Source: Aquibacillus koreensis (GTDB lineage Bacteria; Bacillota; Bacilli; Bacillales; Amphibacillaceae). From it: a DNA stretch of 64,000 bases. Under the pieces are notes generated by a model. That model did not search any database. It was not told the DNA's origin and worked only from the letters and a program-made list of their open reading frames with translations. Below are positions 26,200 through 35,153 of the stretch, one piece after another; position 1 is the stretch's first letter; every line of letters begins with the position of its first letter. Made by a program: the position numbers and the translations under genes. The stretch covers positions 37,962-101,961 of the forward strand of contig NZ_JAOALK010000032.1 in NCBI RefSeq assembly GCF_025154055.1, read 5' to 3'.

Positions 26200-27630
26200 T
26201 TAGTGATCTAGGTTTAATACAATTAATCGTTCTTCCGTCATTTCCTCAATGGAATACTTTGGTCCCTCTTTCCCATTACCACTATCTTTTACACCGCCAT
26301 ATGGCATCAGATCAACACGGTATTGTGAAGCGTCGTTAATCATTAGTCCCCCAACTTCTACTTTTCTAGCTGCATAAAAGGCAGTGTCTAGATTTTTTGT
26401 AAATATCCCGCCTTGTAATCCATATGGAGATTCATTTATTTCATCGATACACTTGTCCATGTCTTTGAAAGGCATCAAGCTTACAATAGGGGCAAATACT
26501 TCCTCACATACCACCCGCATGTCTTTTGTTGTATCGCAGAGCACAGTAGGTTGTAAAACCGCACCTTCTCGTTGTCCTCCGTGAATAAGTTTTGCACCGC
26601 CATTTATGGCTTCTTCTATCCATTCTTCTGCACGTTCTGCTTCTTTTTCTGAGATCATTGGTCCAACATCGGTATCAGGATGATTTGGGTCACCAACTGT
26701 TAATGCACGAACTTGTTCGACAAAGTATTGTTGAAACTCACCCAACACTTCTTCATGCACGTATAAACGTTGTACGGAAATACATACTTGTCCTGCATAG
26801 GCAAAACTCTTTTGCGCAATTACCTTGGCTGCTTTTTCGATATCTGCTTCTTTATCTACAATAACCGGTGAATTATTCCCAAGTTCTAAAATTAGCTTTC
26901 TTAAACCTGTGTTTTGTTTTAGTTTTAGCCCTACTTCTGCGCTACCTGTGAACGTAAAAAGATTAATTCTAGGATCACGCATCATCGCTTCGCCTACTGT
27001 TGAACCAGAACCAACTACAACATTAAATAGTCCGGTTGGGAGACCTGCTTGTTCCACTATTTCTGCTAGTTTTAATGCAGTTATTGGTGTAGCACTTGCA
27101 GGTTTTAACACAACCGCATTTCCTGCAGCAAGGGCTGGTGCTATTTTATGCGCCACTAAGTTTAATGGAAAATTAAAAGGGCTAATTGCTCCAACAACTC
27201 CGACCGGAACTTTTATCGTAAATGCCATTCGATTTTCAGAGCCAGGAGCTGCCTCTACAGGTACACCTTCCCCATGGATTCGTTTAGCTTCCTCTGCTGC
27301 AACTTCAAAGGTTTGTGCAGAACGCTCAATTTCATTTTGTGCTTGCTTTAATGGTTTACCTGCTTCTTTTGTAATACATGCCGCTAACGTGTTTTTATTT
27401 TCAAGCAGCAATTCTCCAATACGCTTCAATATAGTAAACCTTTCATAAGGCGGAAGTTGCTTTTGTTTATAGGCAGCTTGTGCACTTGTAATGGCAAGAT
27501 CAACCTCTTGTTCCCCTGCTTTTGAAACAGTTGCGTAAACCTCTTGTGTATATTTATCTAAAACACTTAATTGTTCCTTTGTTTCTATCCATTTGCCGTC
27601 AATATATAGCTTGTATGATCGTTTCGACAT
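26200..27630 (-). CDS. NAD(P)-dependent aldehyde dehydrogenase
   Basis: 476 residues, full length. The conserved residues are Asn153 (PFNFP), Glu249 (LELGNN) and the nucleophile Cys283 (GQVCISVQR). The order and spacing are those of a working enzyme oxidising an aldehyde to the acid. Similarity to lactaldehyde/GapN-like enzymes is apparent, but the substrate is uncertain. The ATG is 8 nt from GGGAGG. It is monocistronic. Confidence 0.85.
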   Translation of the reverse strand: MSKRSYKLYIDGKWIETKEQLSVLDKYTQEVYATVSKAGEQEVDLAITSAQAAYKQKQLPPYERFTILKRIGELLLENKNTLAACITKEAGKPLKQAQNEIERSAQTFEVAAEEAKRIHGEGVPVEAAPGSENRMAFTIKVPVGVVGAISPFNFPLNLVAHKIAPALAAGNAVVLKPASATPITALKLAEIVEQAGLPTGLFNVVVGSGSTVGEAMMRDPRINLFTFTGSAEVGLKLKQNTGLRKLILELGNNSPVIVDKEADIEKAAKVIAQKSFAYAGQVCISVQRLYVHEEVLGEFQQYFVEQVRALTVGDPNHPDTDVGPMISEKEAERAEEWIEEAINGGAKLIHGGQREGAVLQPTVLCDTTKDMRVVCEEVFAPIVSLMPFKDMDKCIDEINESPYGLQGGIFTKNLDTAFYAARKVEVGGLMINDASQYRVDLMPYGGVKDSGNGKEGPKYSIEEMTEERLIVLNLDH

Positions 27631-27758
27631 ACATGATTCCTCCCCGGAAATATGTTCTCCATTGTTTTATTCCACTTTATGTAAAGCTTAAACTTTTAGA
27701 TTAGAAAACTCGCATTCGATCGGCCTATAGCGAGTGTGTTATTTTATTTTCCAGTAGC

Positions 27759-27802
27759 AAGCTTCAATTATATAATTGAAGCTTCTCATTAATATGAGAA
27801 GC
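27759..27802. repeat. Two overlapping palindromes upstream of the aldehyde dehydrogenase gene
   Basis: A perfect 26-bp palindrome (27759-27784) and a hairpin GCTTCTCAT-N4-ATGAGAAGC (27781-27802) share GCTTC-type bases, so only one can form at a time. They lie between nupC and the aldehyde dehydrogenase gene and may be the nupC terminator, although the T-run is poor. Confidence 0.55.
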
Positions 27803-27854
27803 CTTTGTATTATAGGTGCTATTAACTTCCCTATGTTAAATCTATTTCTACCTT

Positions 27855-29045
27855 TTATAAAAATAATCCTGCCATTGTTGCAGATAGAATTGAACCTAAC
27901 GTTGCACCGACTAGTAATTTTAACCCAAATCTTGAAACGGCAACGCCTTTTTCGTTATCAATTCCTTGGACCGTACCCGCAATAATACCAATTGAGGAGA
28001 AATTTGCAAAGCTTGTTAAGAAGACGGATACAATCCCAACTGTTTTCACACTAAAAACGTCTACTAACGGTTGTAATTCAAGCATCGCAACAAATTCATT
28101 CGTAACAATTTTCGTGCCCATAATACCACCGGCTTGGATTACCTCACTCGGGGAAATCCCCATTAATATCCCAATAGGAGCTAGAACATACCCTAAGATT
28201 TGTTGGATGGTTGTCCCACCAAAAATCGCTTGAATTATCCAATTGACTAATTCTAATGAAGCAATAAATGCAATTAACATTGCCGCTACGATCAATGCAA
28301 TCTTCCCGCCATCAAGCGCACCGTTTCCCATAGCTTCAAAGACACTCTTTGAATTTGTTACATTTTTTATATCAATTTGATCGTCTTTTTTATCTACTTC
28401 AACTGGAGCAATTATAGAAGCTACAATTAAGGAACTAAACATATTCAAAGGCAATGCCACTAACACATATTGCGGAGGCAACATCTGCATGTAAGCACCA
28501 ATAATTGAGGCAGATACAGAGCCCATGGCAGAAGCACTTACGATATACAACCGATTGTTATTCAGATAATGGAATTGTGATTTTACCGCTAGCAGAGCTT
28601 CTGATTGCCCGAAAAATATGCTATTCACGGCATTAAATGATTCTACCTTAGGTAATCCAGTTATTTTTGATATAAAACCACCTAAATAACGGATCAAAAC
28701 TGGTAGAATACGTAAATAAGTCAAAACAGATAACAATGTAGAGAAAAAAATGATTAATAACAAAACATTGAAGAAAAAAACACTTTCGCCATCTTCTACC
28801 ATTAGTCCTCCAACAACAAAGCTAACCCCAGCAGTGCCAAACTCAATCAATTTATTAAAAACTGCCGAAATTCCATTAATAATGGAACTCCCAATGGTTG
28901 TTTTAAACATAAACCAAGTAGTCAAGACCTGAGCAAGTAGCATGACACCAATGCCAATAAAATTTACATTCTTTCGATCATTAGACATGAAGTATGCAAT
29001 TACTAAAACAACGAATATCGCTAATAAACCAAGAATAATATCCAC
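27855..29045 (-). CDS. Concentrative nucleoside transporter (NupC/CNT family)
   Basis: 396 residues. It is a plasma membrane H+ or Na+ nucleoside symporter. CNT blocks are visible: FFGQSEALLAVKSQ in the middle, GGIMGTKIVTNEFVAM near 315 and LTSFANFSSIGIIAG near 345. The start is probably the GTG at 29045, 6 nt after AAGGAGGAATG; the ATG at 29051 lies immediately against the binding site. A purine permease lies close by on the same strand, although an unrelated lipoprotein gene separates them. Confidence 0.88.
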   Translation of the reverse strand: MDIILGLLAIFVVLVIAYFMSNDRKNVNFIGIGVMLLAQVLTTWFMFKTTIGSSIINGISAVFNKLIEFGTAGVSFVVGGLMVEDGESVFFFNVLLLIIFFSTLLSVLTYLRILPVLIRYLGGFISKITGLPKVESFNAVNSIFFGQSEALLAVKSQFHYLNNNRLYIVSASAMGSVSASIIGAYMQMLPPQYVLVALPLNMFSSLIVASIIAPVEVDKKDDQIDIKNVTNSKSVFEAMGNGALDGGKIALIVAAMLIAFIASLELVNWIIQAIFGGTTIQQILGYVLAPIGILMGISPSEVIQAGGIMGTKIVTNEFVAMLELQPLVDVFSVKTVGIVSVFLTSFANFSSIGIIAGTVQGIDNEKGVAVSRFGLKLLVGATLGSILSATMAGLFL

Positions 29046-29147
29046 TACCATTCCTCCTTGAACATTTCATGCAGTCCTACTTTTCCCTGATGATACTTTT
29101 TTAATCAAGGTGAAATGTAGTGGAATTGTTGGAGTTTAAAAGAATTT

Positions 29148-29177
29148 AAAGGTACCAAGCTTTGCTTGATACCTTTT
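29148..29177 (-). terminator. Intrinsic terminator of the small lipoprotein gene
   Basis: A 13-bp stem with one mismatch or wobble (29148-29160 with 29164-29176) has a 3-nt loop just after the stop codon. Confidence 0.65.
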
Positions 29178-29184
29178 TACTTCA

Positions 29185-29685
29185 TTATGAGTGAAATGAT
29201 TTAGCAACCATAACCAAATCCGTCTTTGTAACGGACGGATTATTTCCATACTCACTAGAACGATATGTAATTTTATACGTAATTCCATCTTTTTGCCATG
29301 ACAATACTTTTGCATAGGAATTATCGATATACGCTCCATTAATTTTTTCCGAAATGGATACAATCTCAGGACTCATTAACTCTTCATTCATTTCTCCATC
29401 GATAAATTGAATGGAAAGCAAATCATTATCCCTCGTATAAAAACTAACGTCTAGTGCCTCTATTTCTGTATCTCTTAAGACGTATTGATCAGAAACTACA
29501 ATTTCCATTTCAATTGGCACATAACCCGGAATTTCAGGACGAAACGATAGTTGTTCTACTGCCTGTTCCACCTCGTTTTTTTCATAAGGGTAAAAGCCTT
29601 CAGGAATGGATTGTTTTTGTTGACAGCCCGCTACCCCAATAATTACAAAGAGTAGAAATATAAGGCCTTTGGCTAATTGCTTCAA
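29185..29685 (-). CDS. Small lipoprotein of unknown function
   Basis: 166 residues. A lipoprotein signal ends in VAGC (Cys near 21). The remainder is soluble, mixed alpha/beta, with PEIPGYVPIEMEIVVSDQYV and a C-terminal KTDLVMVAKSF. It resembles the DUF4367-like group of Bacillus surface proteins, but weakly. The start codon is TTG, 8 nt after GGGGGT. Monocistronic. Confidence 0.65.
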   Translation of the reverse strand: MKQLAKGLIFLLFVIIGVAGCQQKQSIPEGFYPYEKNEVEQAVEQLSFRPEIPGYVPIEMEIVVSDQYVLRDTEIEALDVSFYTRDNDLLSIQFIDGEMNEELMSPEIVSISEKINGAYIDNSYAKVLSWQKDGITYKITYRSSEYGNNPSVTKTDLVMVAKSFHS

Positions 29686-29775
29686 CGTCGAAGACCCCCT
29701 TTTTTTGTACTCATTATATAGACGTATGTACTAGGTTACAGGTTGCAGTTTTTGACAAAAAAAGTAGAAAAAAAT

Positions 29776-29799
29776 AAAAAACCCTTGTGAGGGTTTTTT
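29776..29799 (-). terminator. Intrinsic terminator of the purine permease gene
   Basis: A 10-bp stem AAAAAACCCT/AGGGTTTTTT with a TGTG loop overlaps the stop codon and continues into T residues on the minus strand. Confidence 0.8.
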
Positions 29800-31087
29800 A
29801 ATGAACTGGGAAAAATACCATTTGTATAATAAAAATAATTCCAAATACATACAACAAGCCGTGCACTTCTTTTCCTTTTCCACCTAACAAATTCATTAAC
29901 GGATACGTAATAAAACCGATAGCAATTCCAGTTGCTATGCTTGAGGTTAGTGGCATCGTTAAAATGATTGCAAACGCAGGAAACGCTTCATCAAACTTTT
30001 TCCAATCCACGCGTGCTAAGCCTTCCATCATAAAACAACCTACAATAATTAGCACTGGAGCTGTAATTGCTGGAAGAGAAGAAATAGCTGAAATAATTGG
30101 TGAAAAGAACATGGATAAAATAAACAATAAACCTACTACCAACGAGGTTAATCCTGTTCTTCCACCTGCACTTACTCCTGATGATGATTCAATATAAGCA
30201 GAAGATGGGCTCGTCCCAAACATGGCACCTGTTGTCGTCGCTACCGCATCTGCCATAAGCGCAGATTTTGCTCTTGGTAATTTACCGTCTTTCATAAGCC
30301 CTGCTTGTTCAGACACACCGATAATCGTTCCCGTCGTATCAAATAAGGTAACGAGTAAGAAAACAAATACAATTCCATATAATCCATGTGAAAAGACACC
30401 CATAATATCGATATCAAAGAATACTGGTGCCGGTGGGGATGATACAACGCTATCAAACTTAAGATGACCTGTAAAGAATCCAATTATTCCGGTCACAAGC
30501 ATACCAATAAAAAGTGCACCTTTTACGTTTAAGGAGATCAAAGCTATTATAATAAATAAACCTACAATGGATAAAAGAGTCATTGATTGATGTAGATCAC
30601 CAAGTGTTACAAGAGTGGCATCATTTGCTTGTACAATCCCCGCATCTCTCAACCCAATAAAGGCGATAAACAGGCCAATTCCAGCCGTTATGCCATATTT
30701 CAATGCTGGCGGTATAGCAGCTATTAATGTTTCTCTTAGTTTGGTCAAGCTAAGTAAAATAAATAAAATCCCAGCTAAAAATACTGTACCAAAAATAATT
30801 TGATAAGATAATCCTTCCATGCCTACCACTGTTGCAAAGTAAGCATTCAAGCCCATTCCTGGTGCAATTGCAATTGGATAGTTCGCAAAAAAGGCCATAA
30901 TGATCGTACCAAGTGCAGCAGATATGATCGTTGCCATGAACACTTGTTCAAACGGGATACCTACTCCCGATAAAATGGCAGGATTAACGATGATAATATA
31001 TACCATGGTCAAGAAAGTTGTAATTCCTGCTATTACTTCTGTTCTTATGTTTGTCCGATTTTCCTTTAATTTAAAAAAGTTTGTCAT
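29798..31087 (-). CDS. pbuG: Purine (hypoxanthine/guanine/adenine) permease, AzgA/PbuG family
   Basis: 429 residues with 12-14 membrane segments, NCS2 superfamily. Family blocks: GITTFLTMVYIIIVNPAIL near the start, APGMGLNAYFA near 75 and the late motif GTSPSSAYIESSSGVSAGGRTGL. It imports purine bases with protons. The start at 31087 follows AGGTG by 6 nt. No purine riboswitch consensus is visible upstream, although pbuG genes often have one; a different hairpin covers the ribosome binding site. Confidence 0.85.
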   Translation of the reverse strand: MTNFFKLKENRTNIRTEVIAGITTFLTMVYIIIVNPAILSGVGIPFEQVFMATIISAALGTIIMAFFANYPIAIAPGMGLNAYFATVVGMEGLSYQIIFGTVFLAGILFILLSLTKLRETLIAAIPPALKYGITAGIGLFIAFIGLRDAGIVQANDATLVTLGDLHQSMTLLSIVGLFIIIALISLNVKGALFIGMLVTGIIGFFTGHLKFDSVVSSPPAPVFFDIDIMGVFSHGLYGIVFVFLLVTLFDTTGTIIGVSEQAGLMKDGKLPRAKSALMADAVATTTGAMFGTSPSSAYIESSSGVSAGGRTGLTSLVVGLLFILSMFFSPIISAISSLPAITAPVLIIVGCFMMEGLARVDWKKFDEAFPAFAIILTMPLTSSIATGIAIGFITYPLMNLLGGKGKEVHGLLYVFGIIFIIQMVFFPVH

Positions 31088-31092
31088 AAGTT

Positions 31093-31150
31093 TCACCTAA
31101 CTTTACGAATATTAAACACAACATTATCTATAATATTCGTTTTTGGGTGA
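31093..31150 (-). promoter_or_regulatory. Leader hairpin covering the ribosome binding site of the purine permease
   Basis: A perfect 10-bp stem (31105-31114 with 31131-31140) is extended by a 5-bp pairing of GGTGA-type bases (31146-31150) with 31093-31097, the ribosome binding site. Folding would hide the translation start. It does not match the purine riboswitch. Confidence 0.4.
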
Positions 31151-31229
31151 TACATCAACCATAAACTATACAAATTCTGCATTTTGTAACATTATTGTTA
31201 GAAAATTTAATCTAAACAACATTGCATAG

Positions 31230-32111
31230 TTATTTAGAAAAGTCATTTGTAACATTGGAAACAGCAGAACCGTCCCCCTGTTTCCTGTACACCTTTATAT
31301 ATATAAAGCGTGATAGAAAGGTCATTACTATGTGAACGGGTAATGCACCAAGCAGGTATTTGGTATTTAATTTTAGGAAACCCCAATGTGCTAAAGTGAA
31401 ATCAATTAACAATTGGTAAACGATCAAGCTAATACGCTTTATTAGACCAGGCTTTCCTGAATTCCTCATTGCAATAAAAGAAATAAAAAGGCTATACAGA
31501 GGAACTATAATAAAGTGTTCCTTCCACGAGTGATAGTTTCCACGCCCAAACCTTACTTTACGTCTAATAGCGGAAGCATAAAGGAAAGATACATAAATGA
31601 CTTCAATAGACAAGTAATGTGTGATTGCCAAAGCCCATTTTCTGTTTTTGGAAAAGGCTAAATAAAAGCGATCACTAATATAAAAGTACACGTTCAACAA
31701 GACAAAAGTATAGACAGGCTTCCACCAGTTCACCTTATATACGCGTAACCAAATAAAAAATTTTTCTATAACGTAGTAAAAAATACTGATGATAACCTTC
31801 CAATACCACTTCATCTTACACAGAGTAAGGAATGTGGCGGAGATAGGTACATACAAAGCTTGTGAAAAAATAGCTCCAAATACTGCATCTACATGACGAT
31901 TTTTAAATATAGACGGCTTATATTTATAACCACGGAATAAATTCAGAATTATATATTCAAATAAGTATGCAAATCCCGTATTTGTTAAAAACAAAAACCA
32001 AACATTTCTTTGTTTATGTCGTTTTAAAAGCAACAAAAGTAGAAGCGAATGGATTGCTGCTAATAGAAAAAAAGGTATCGATTTATTATTAATGACATTA
32101 TTTTTTTTCAC
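31230..32111 (-). CDS. Polytopic membrane protein of unknown function
   Basis: 293 residues, six to eight hydrophobic segments, rich in Lys/Arg and aromatics (FYYVIEKFFIWLRVYKVNWW). I do not recognise the family; it recalls integral membrane proteins seen only in spore-formers. The start is probably the GTG at 32111, 8 nt after GGTGG. The last ~15 codons lie in a dispersed GGGACGGTTCT repeat (31257-31285), so the native C-terminus may have been replaced by repeat sequence. Confidence 0.6.
   Translation of the reverse strand: MKKNNVINNKSIPFFLLAAIHSLLLLLLLKRHKQRNVWFLFLTNTGFAYLFEYIILNLFRGYKYKPSIFKNRHVDAVFGAIFSQALYVPISATFLTLCKMKWYWKVIISIFYYVIEKFFIWLRVYKVNWWKPVYTFVLLNVYFYISDRFYLAFSKNRKWALAITHYLSIEVIYVSFLYASAIRRKVRFGRGNYHSWKEHFIIVPLYSLFISFIAMRNSGKPGLIKRISLIVYQLLIDFTLAHWGFLKLNTKYLLGALPVHIVMTFLSRFIYIKVYRKQGDGSAVSNVTNDFSK
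31257..31285. repeat. Short dispersed repeat, GGGACGGTTCT family (copy 1)
   Basis: GGAAACAG and CTGTTTCC arms (8 bp) enclose CAGAACCGTCCCC. Related copies lie at 61347-61412, 62433-62460 and 63070-63092. Confidence 0.7.
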
Positions 32112-32235
32112 GATAATAACCACCAGTTTATTGCAGATATAGAGGTATCTTTTACTTATTTGCAGAAATTATGAATGTATTCTGTCGTATATTACTGTTT
32201 TTTAAAATGGAGAATTTGATAAAGCTAAGTAAAAA

Positions 32236-32258
32236 ACCGCCCCTACATAGGGCGGTTA
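32236..32258 (-). terminator. Intrinsic terminator of yhbH
   Basis: An 8-bp stem AACCGCCC/GGGCGGTT has a 7-nt loop and is followed by six T residues on the minus strand. Confidence 0.85.
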
Positions 32259-32262
32259 TCAC

Positions 32263-33423
32263 TTATGCATATATTTCTTCATTTTGGGTTCCAAAAAACT
32301 TCTTCATTGCATAGAATACATCGGCTTTGTTTTTTAACACATAATAGCTAAACTTTGGATCTTCGATTTGTTTGAATACTTGCATGAGTGTGGAATGACG
32401 GTTGTATTGGTTGACTTCACCATATCCAAACATACTAGAGTATTCAATCAACTCTTGAACTAAGGAGACACATCGTCTGTTATCTGAAGTTAAATTATCA
32501 CCATCTGAGAAGTGGAAAGGATAAATGTTATATCTGCTTGGAGAGTACTTTTTCTCAATCAGCTCCAGTGCTTTCCGGTATGCAGATGAACAGATTGTAC
32601 CTCCACTCTCCCCTTTATAGAAGAAAGAATCTTCATCAACGACTTTTGCTTCTGTATGATGGGCGATGAATTCAATTTCAACAGTTTCGTATTTCCTTCG
32701 TAGAAAACGTGTCATCCAAAAGAAGAAACTTCTGGCCATATACTTTTCAAATTGGCCCATGGATCCACTTGTATCCATCATTGCTAGGACTACTGCTTTC
32801 GATTCTGGTTTCTCAATATCATCCCAAGTTTTGAAACGCAAGTCATCTGGAAAGATTGGATTGAATTGCGATTTACCATCCATTGCATTACGTTTGAATG
32901 CTTCAAGCATCGTTCGTTTTTTGTCAATGTTACCTTGTAGCCCTTTCTTACGAATATCTCTAAATTCTACGTCAGTTGTGATAATGTTATCCTTTTCCTT
33001 CTGTTGTAAATTGGGTAATTCTAATTGATTAAAAAAGGCTTCCTCCAACTCTTCAAAGGAAACTTCTGCTTCATAATAATCTTCTCCAGGTTGATCTCCT
33101 GCACCTTCTCCTTTGCCTGGTCCTTTGGCAGGTTTACCGTCTTTTGCTACAACATCACCTATATCACTATTGCCATCACCTTGACCTGCATGTTTATTTT
33201 TTTCTTGGCTGTAACGAATCTTGTACTCATCAAGTGATCGGATTGGAATGCGCACTACATCTTTCCCTCGCGACATGATAATGTTTTCTTCACTTACTAG
33301 ATCGGGGAGCTTTTTCTTGAGGACGTCTTGAACTTTGTCTTGGTGGCGTTTTTGATCGTCATACCCTTTTCGGTGGAGGGACCAATCTTCTTCTGAAATC
33401 ACAAAACTTTTGGAATCAGCCAT
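32263..33423 (-). CDS. yhbH: Sporulation protein YhbH (DUF444, VWA-like)
   Basis: 386 residues, the usual length. The C-terminal half contains the metal-site motif MMDTSGSMG of a von Willebrand A-like fold; the N-terminal half has the family block [21 protein letters not shown] and a Gly-rich linker. The protein works with the kinase PrkA and SpoVR in sporulation. In B. subtilis prkA and yhbH are neighbours; here prkA lies 5 kb away behind odhA-odhB and a repeat. It starts after AAAGGAGGG and is monocistronic. Confidence 0.92.
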   Translation of the reverse strand: MADSKSFVISEEDWSLHRKGYDDQKRHQDKVQDVLKKKLPDLVSEENIIMSRGKDVVRIPIRSLDEYKIRYSQEKNKHAGQGDGNSDIGDVVAKDGKPAKGPGKGEGAGDQPGEDYYEAEVSFEELEEAFFNQLELPNLQQKEKDNIITTDVEFRDIRKKGLQGNIDKKRTMLEAFKRNAMDGKSQFNPIFPDDLRFKTWDDIEKPESKAVVLAMMDTSGSMGQFEKYMARSFFFWMTRFLRRKYETVEIEFIAHHTEAKVVDEDSFFYKGESGGTICSSAYRKALELIEKKYSPSRYNIYPFHFSDGDNLTSDNRRCVSLVQELIEYSSMFGYGEVNQYNRHSTLMQVFKQIEDPKFSYYVLKNKADVFYAMKKFFGTQNEEIYA

Positions 33424-33554
33424 GTAATACCCTCCTTTATTTGTATTATTTTATTGTATGCAAGCAAATCGATTTTGATTAAACTTTTTGTAAAATTCAA
33501 TTAAATAGGACATTATCTTTCATAATATCTGTTTATTAGCCGATTGTTGATAAT

Positions 33555-33725
33555 GACGCTTTTTCTCTAAACTCTGCATTAACTGTTCCACCCGCTCCAC
33601 AAGTGCAATTGGCTCCCTTTCCACGGGCAAGAAGAAGATGAGGACCCCACAGGGAGCGGGCTTTGCGAGCGAGGAGGCTCAGCGCGAGTCCGTGGAAAGC
33701 GAAGTGTATTTCCGGAACGGTAGAA
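33555..33725. repeat. Intergenic repeat, family B, copy 3 (diverged)
   Basis: The gene-free stretch 33424-33872 holds a GC-rich block with CCACCCGCTCCACAAGTGCA and GCGAGGAGGCTCAGCGCGAG. It shares CTCCACAAGTGCAATTGGCT with the reverse complement of 18206-18225. It lacks the terminal GCGTCGTAAC ends seen in the other copies. Confidence 0.65.
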
Positions 33726-33832
33726 CGATATTATAATTACTAGTTATTGCAGTGTTTGTATCAAATTCGCATACAAAGGATAACGATGATTTTTTTTGTG
33801 AAACTATCATTTTAGAGTGATAATAGAAAAAA

Positions 33833-33862
33833 ACGCTGATCCCTTGTGTAAGGGACCAACGT
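33833..33862 (-). terminator. Intrinsic terminator of the odhAB operon
   Basis: A 13-bp stem with G-U pairs (33850-33862 with 33833-33845) has a 4-nt loop and a run of T residues on the minus strand. Confidence 0.8.
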
Positions 33863-33872
33863 CTCATTATAG

Positions 33873-35153
33873 TTAACCTTCTAGTAACAAATCATATGGA
33901 TCTTCTAGTAATTCTTTAATACGAACTAAGAATTGTACCGCTTCTTTTCCATCTACAATTCTATGATCATAGGAAAGTGCGATATACATCATTGGACGAA
34001 CTTCAATGGAATCATCTGGCATCACAACTGGACGCTTTTGAATCGAGTGCATGCCTAGAATCCCAACTTGTGGTGTATTAAGAATTGGTGTCGATAGTAA
34101 CGAACCAAATATACCGCCATTCGTAATCGTAAATGTACCACCTTGTAAATCATTTAATTGCAGTTGTTTTTCTTTCGCTTTTTTACCTAATCGGCCAATT
34201 TCTGACTCGACTCCAGCAAAGTCTAAACGATCAGCATCACGAACTACTGGTACAACTAACCCGTCATCCGTCGATACGGCAATACCAATATCATAAAATT
34301 TCTTAAGTACAATTTCATTATCTTGAATCTCTGCATTAATTAATGGGAAATCTTTTAATGCAGCAACAACAGCTTTCGTAAAGAAGGACATAAATCCTAG
34401 TTTTACACCGTGTTTTTCTAGGAATTTATCTTTACGTTCACTACGAAGCTTCATCACAGCGGTCATATCAACTTCATTAAAAGTAGTTAACATCGCTGCA
34501 TTGTGTTGTGCTTCGACTAGGCGATTCGCGATCGTTTGACGACGACGTGACATTTTCACTCGCTCTACTGGCTTATCAAACTCAGTCTTCTCTGTAGATG
34601 TAGATTCACTCTTACTTTGTTTAGGTGCTTCACTTTTCTTTTTAGAACCGCTTGCATGTGCTTCGATATCTTCTGGACGAATGCGACCTAATGGATCTCG
34701 AGGTGACACGTCTTGTAAGTTGATACCTAATTCACGCGCACGCTTTCTTGCAGCGGGTGATGCAACTACCTCACCATTTTTAGATGCAGGTTTTTCTTCT
34801 TGTTTCTTTTCTTCTTGATTGTCATCGGATGGTTTTGCTTCTTCTTTTTTCTCTGACTCTTTTGCTTCTTTTGGTTCTTCCTCTTTGGAATCAGAAGAAG
34901 TAGATCCTCCTGCTTCGCCATTCTCGTCTACTTTAGCAATAACATCTCCAACTGAAACGTCATCACCTTCTTGTTTTAGTACCTCTGCTATCACACCAGA
35001 GTAGTCTGCGTTTACTTCCACATTTACTTTATCAGTTTCAAGCTCTAAAATGGGATCCCCTTTTTGAACTTGATCGCCTTCTTTAACAAGCCACTCTGCG
35101 ATCGTGCCTTCTGTAATAGATTCTGCTAATTCTGGGACTTTTATTTCCTTCAC
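33873..35153 (-). CDS. odhB: 2-oxoglutarate dehydrogenase E2, dihydrolipoyl succinyltransferase
   Basis: 426 residues. Domains in order: lipoyl domain (1-75) with lipoylated Lys42 in ETDKVNVE; a charged linker; the peripheral subunit-binding domain (~128-165, [13 protein letters not shown]); and the catalytic acyltransferase domain (~195-426) with His397 and Asp401 in [12 protein letters not shown] cycle, succinyl-CoA formation. The start codon is GTG after GGAGGAG and overlaps the odhA stop by 4 nt. Confidence 0.96.
   Translation of the reverse strand: MKEIKVPELAESITEGTIAEWLVKEGDQVQKGDPILELETDKVNVEVNADYSGVIAEVLKQEGDDVSVGDVIAKVDENGEAGGSTSSDSKEEEPKEAKESEKKEEAKPSDDNQEEKKQEEKPASKNGEVVASPAARKRARELGINLQDVSPRDPLGRIRPEDIEAHASGSKKKSEAPKQSKSESTSTEKTEFDKPVERVKMSRRRQTIANRLVEAQHNAAMLTTFNEVDMTAVMKLRSERKDKFLEKHGVKLGFMSFFTKAVVAALKDFPLINAEIQDNEIVLKKFYDIGIAVSTDDGLVVPVVRDADRLDFAGVESEIGRLGKKAKEKQLQLNDLQGGTFTITNGGIFGSLLSTPILNTPQVGILGMHSIQKRPVVMPDDSIEVRPMMYIALSYDHRIVDGKEAVQFLVRIKELLEDPYDLLLEG

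Noticed and set aside
31093..31200. Purine riboswitch before pbuG
   Set aside because: Looked for because it is common at this gene; the conserved loop sequences of the purine riboswitch are not present.
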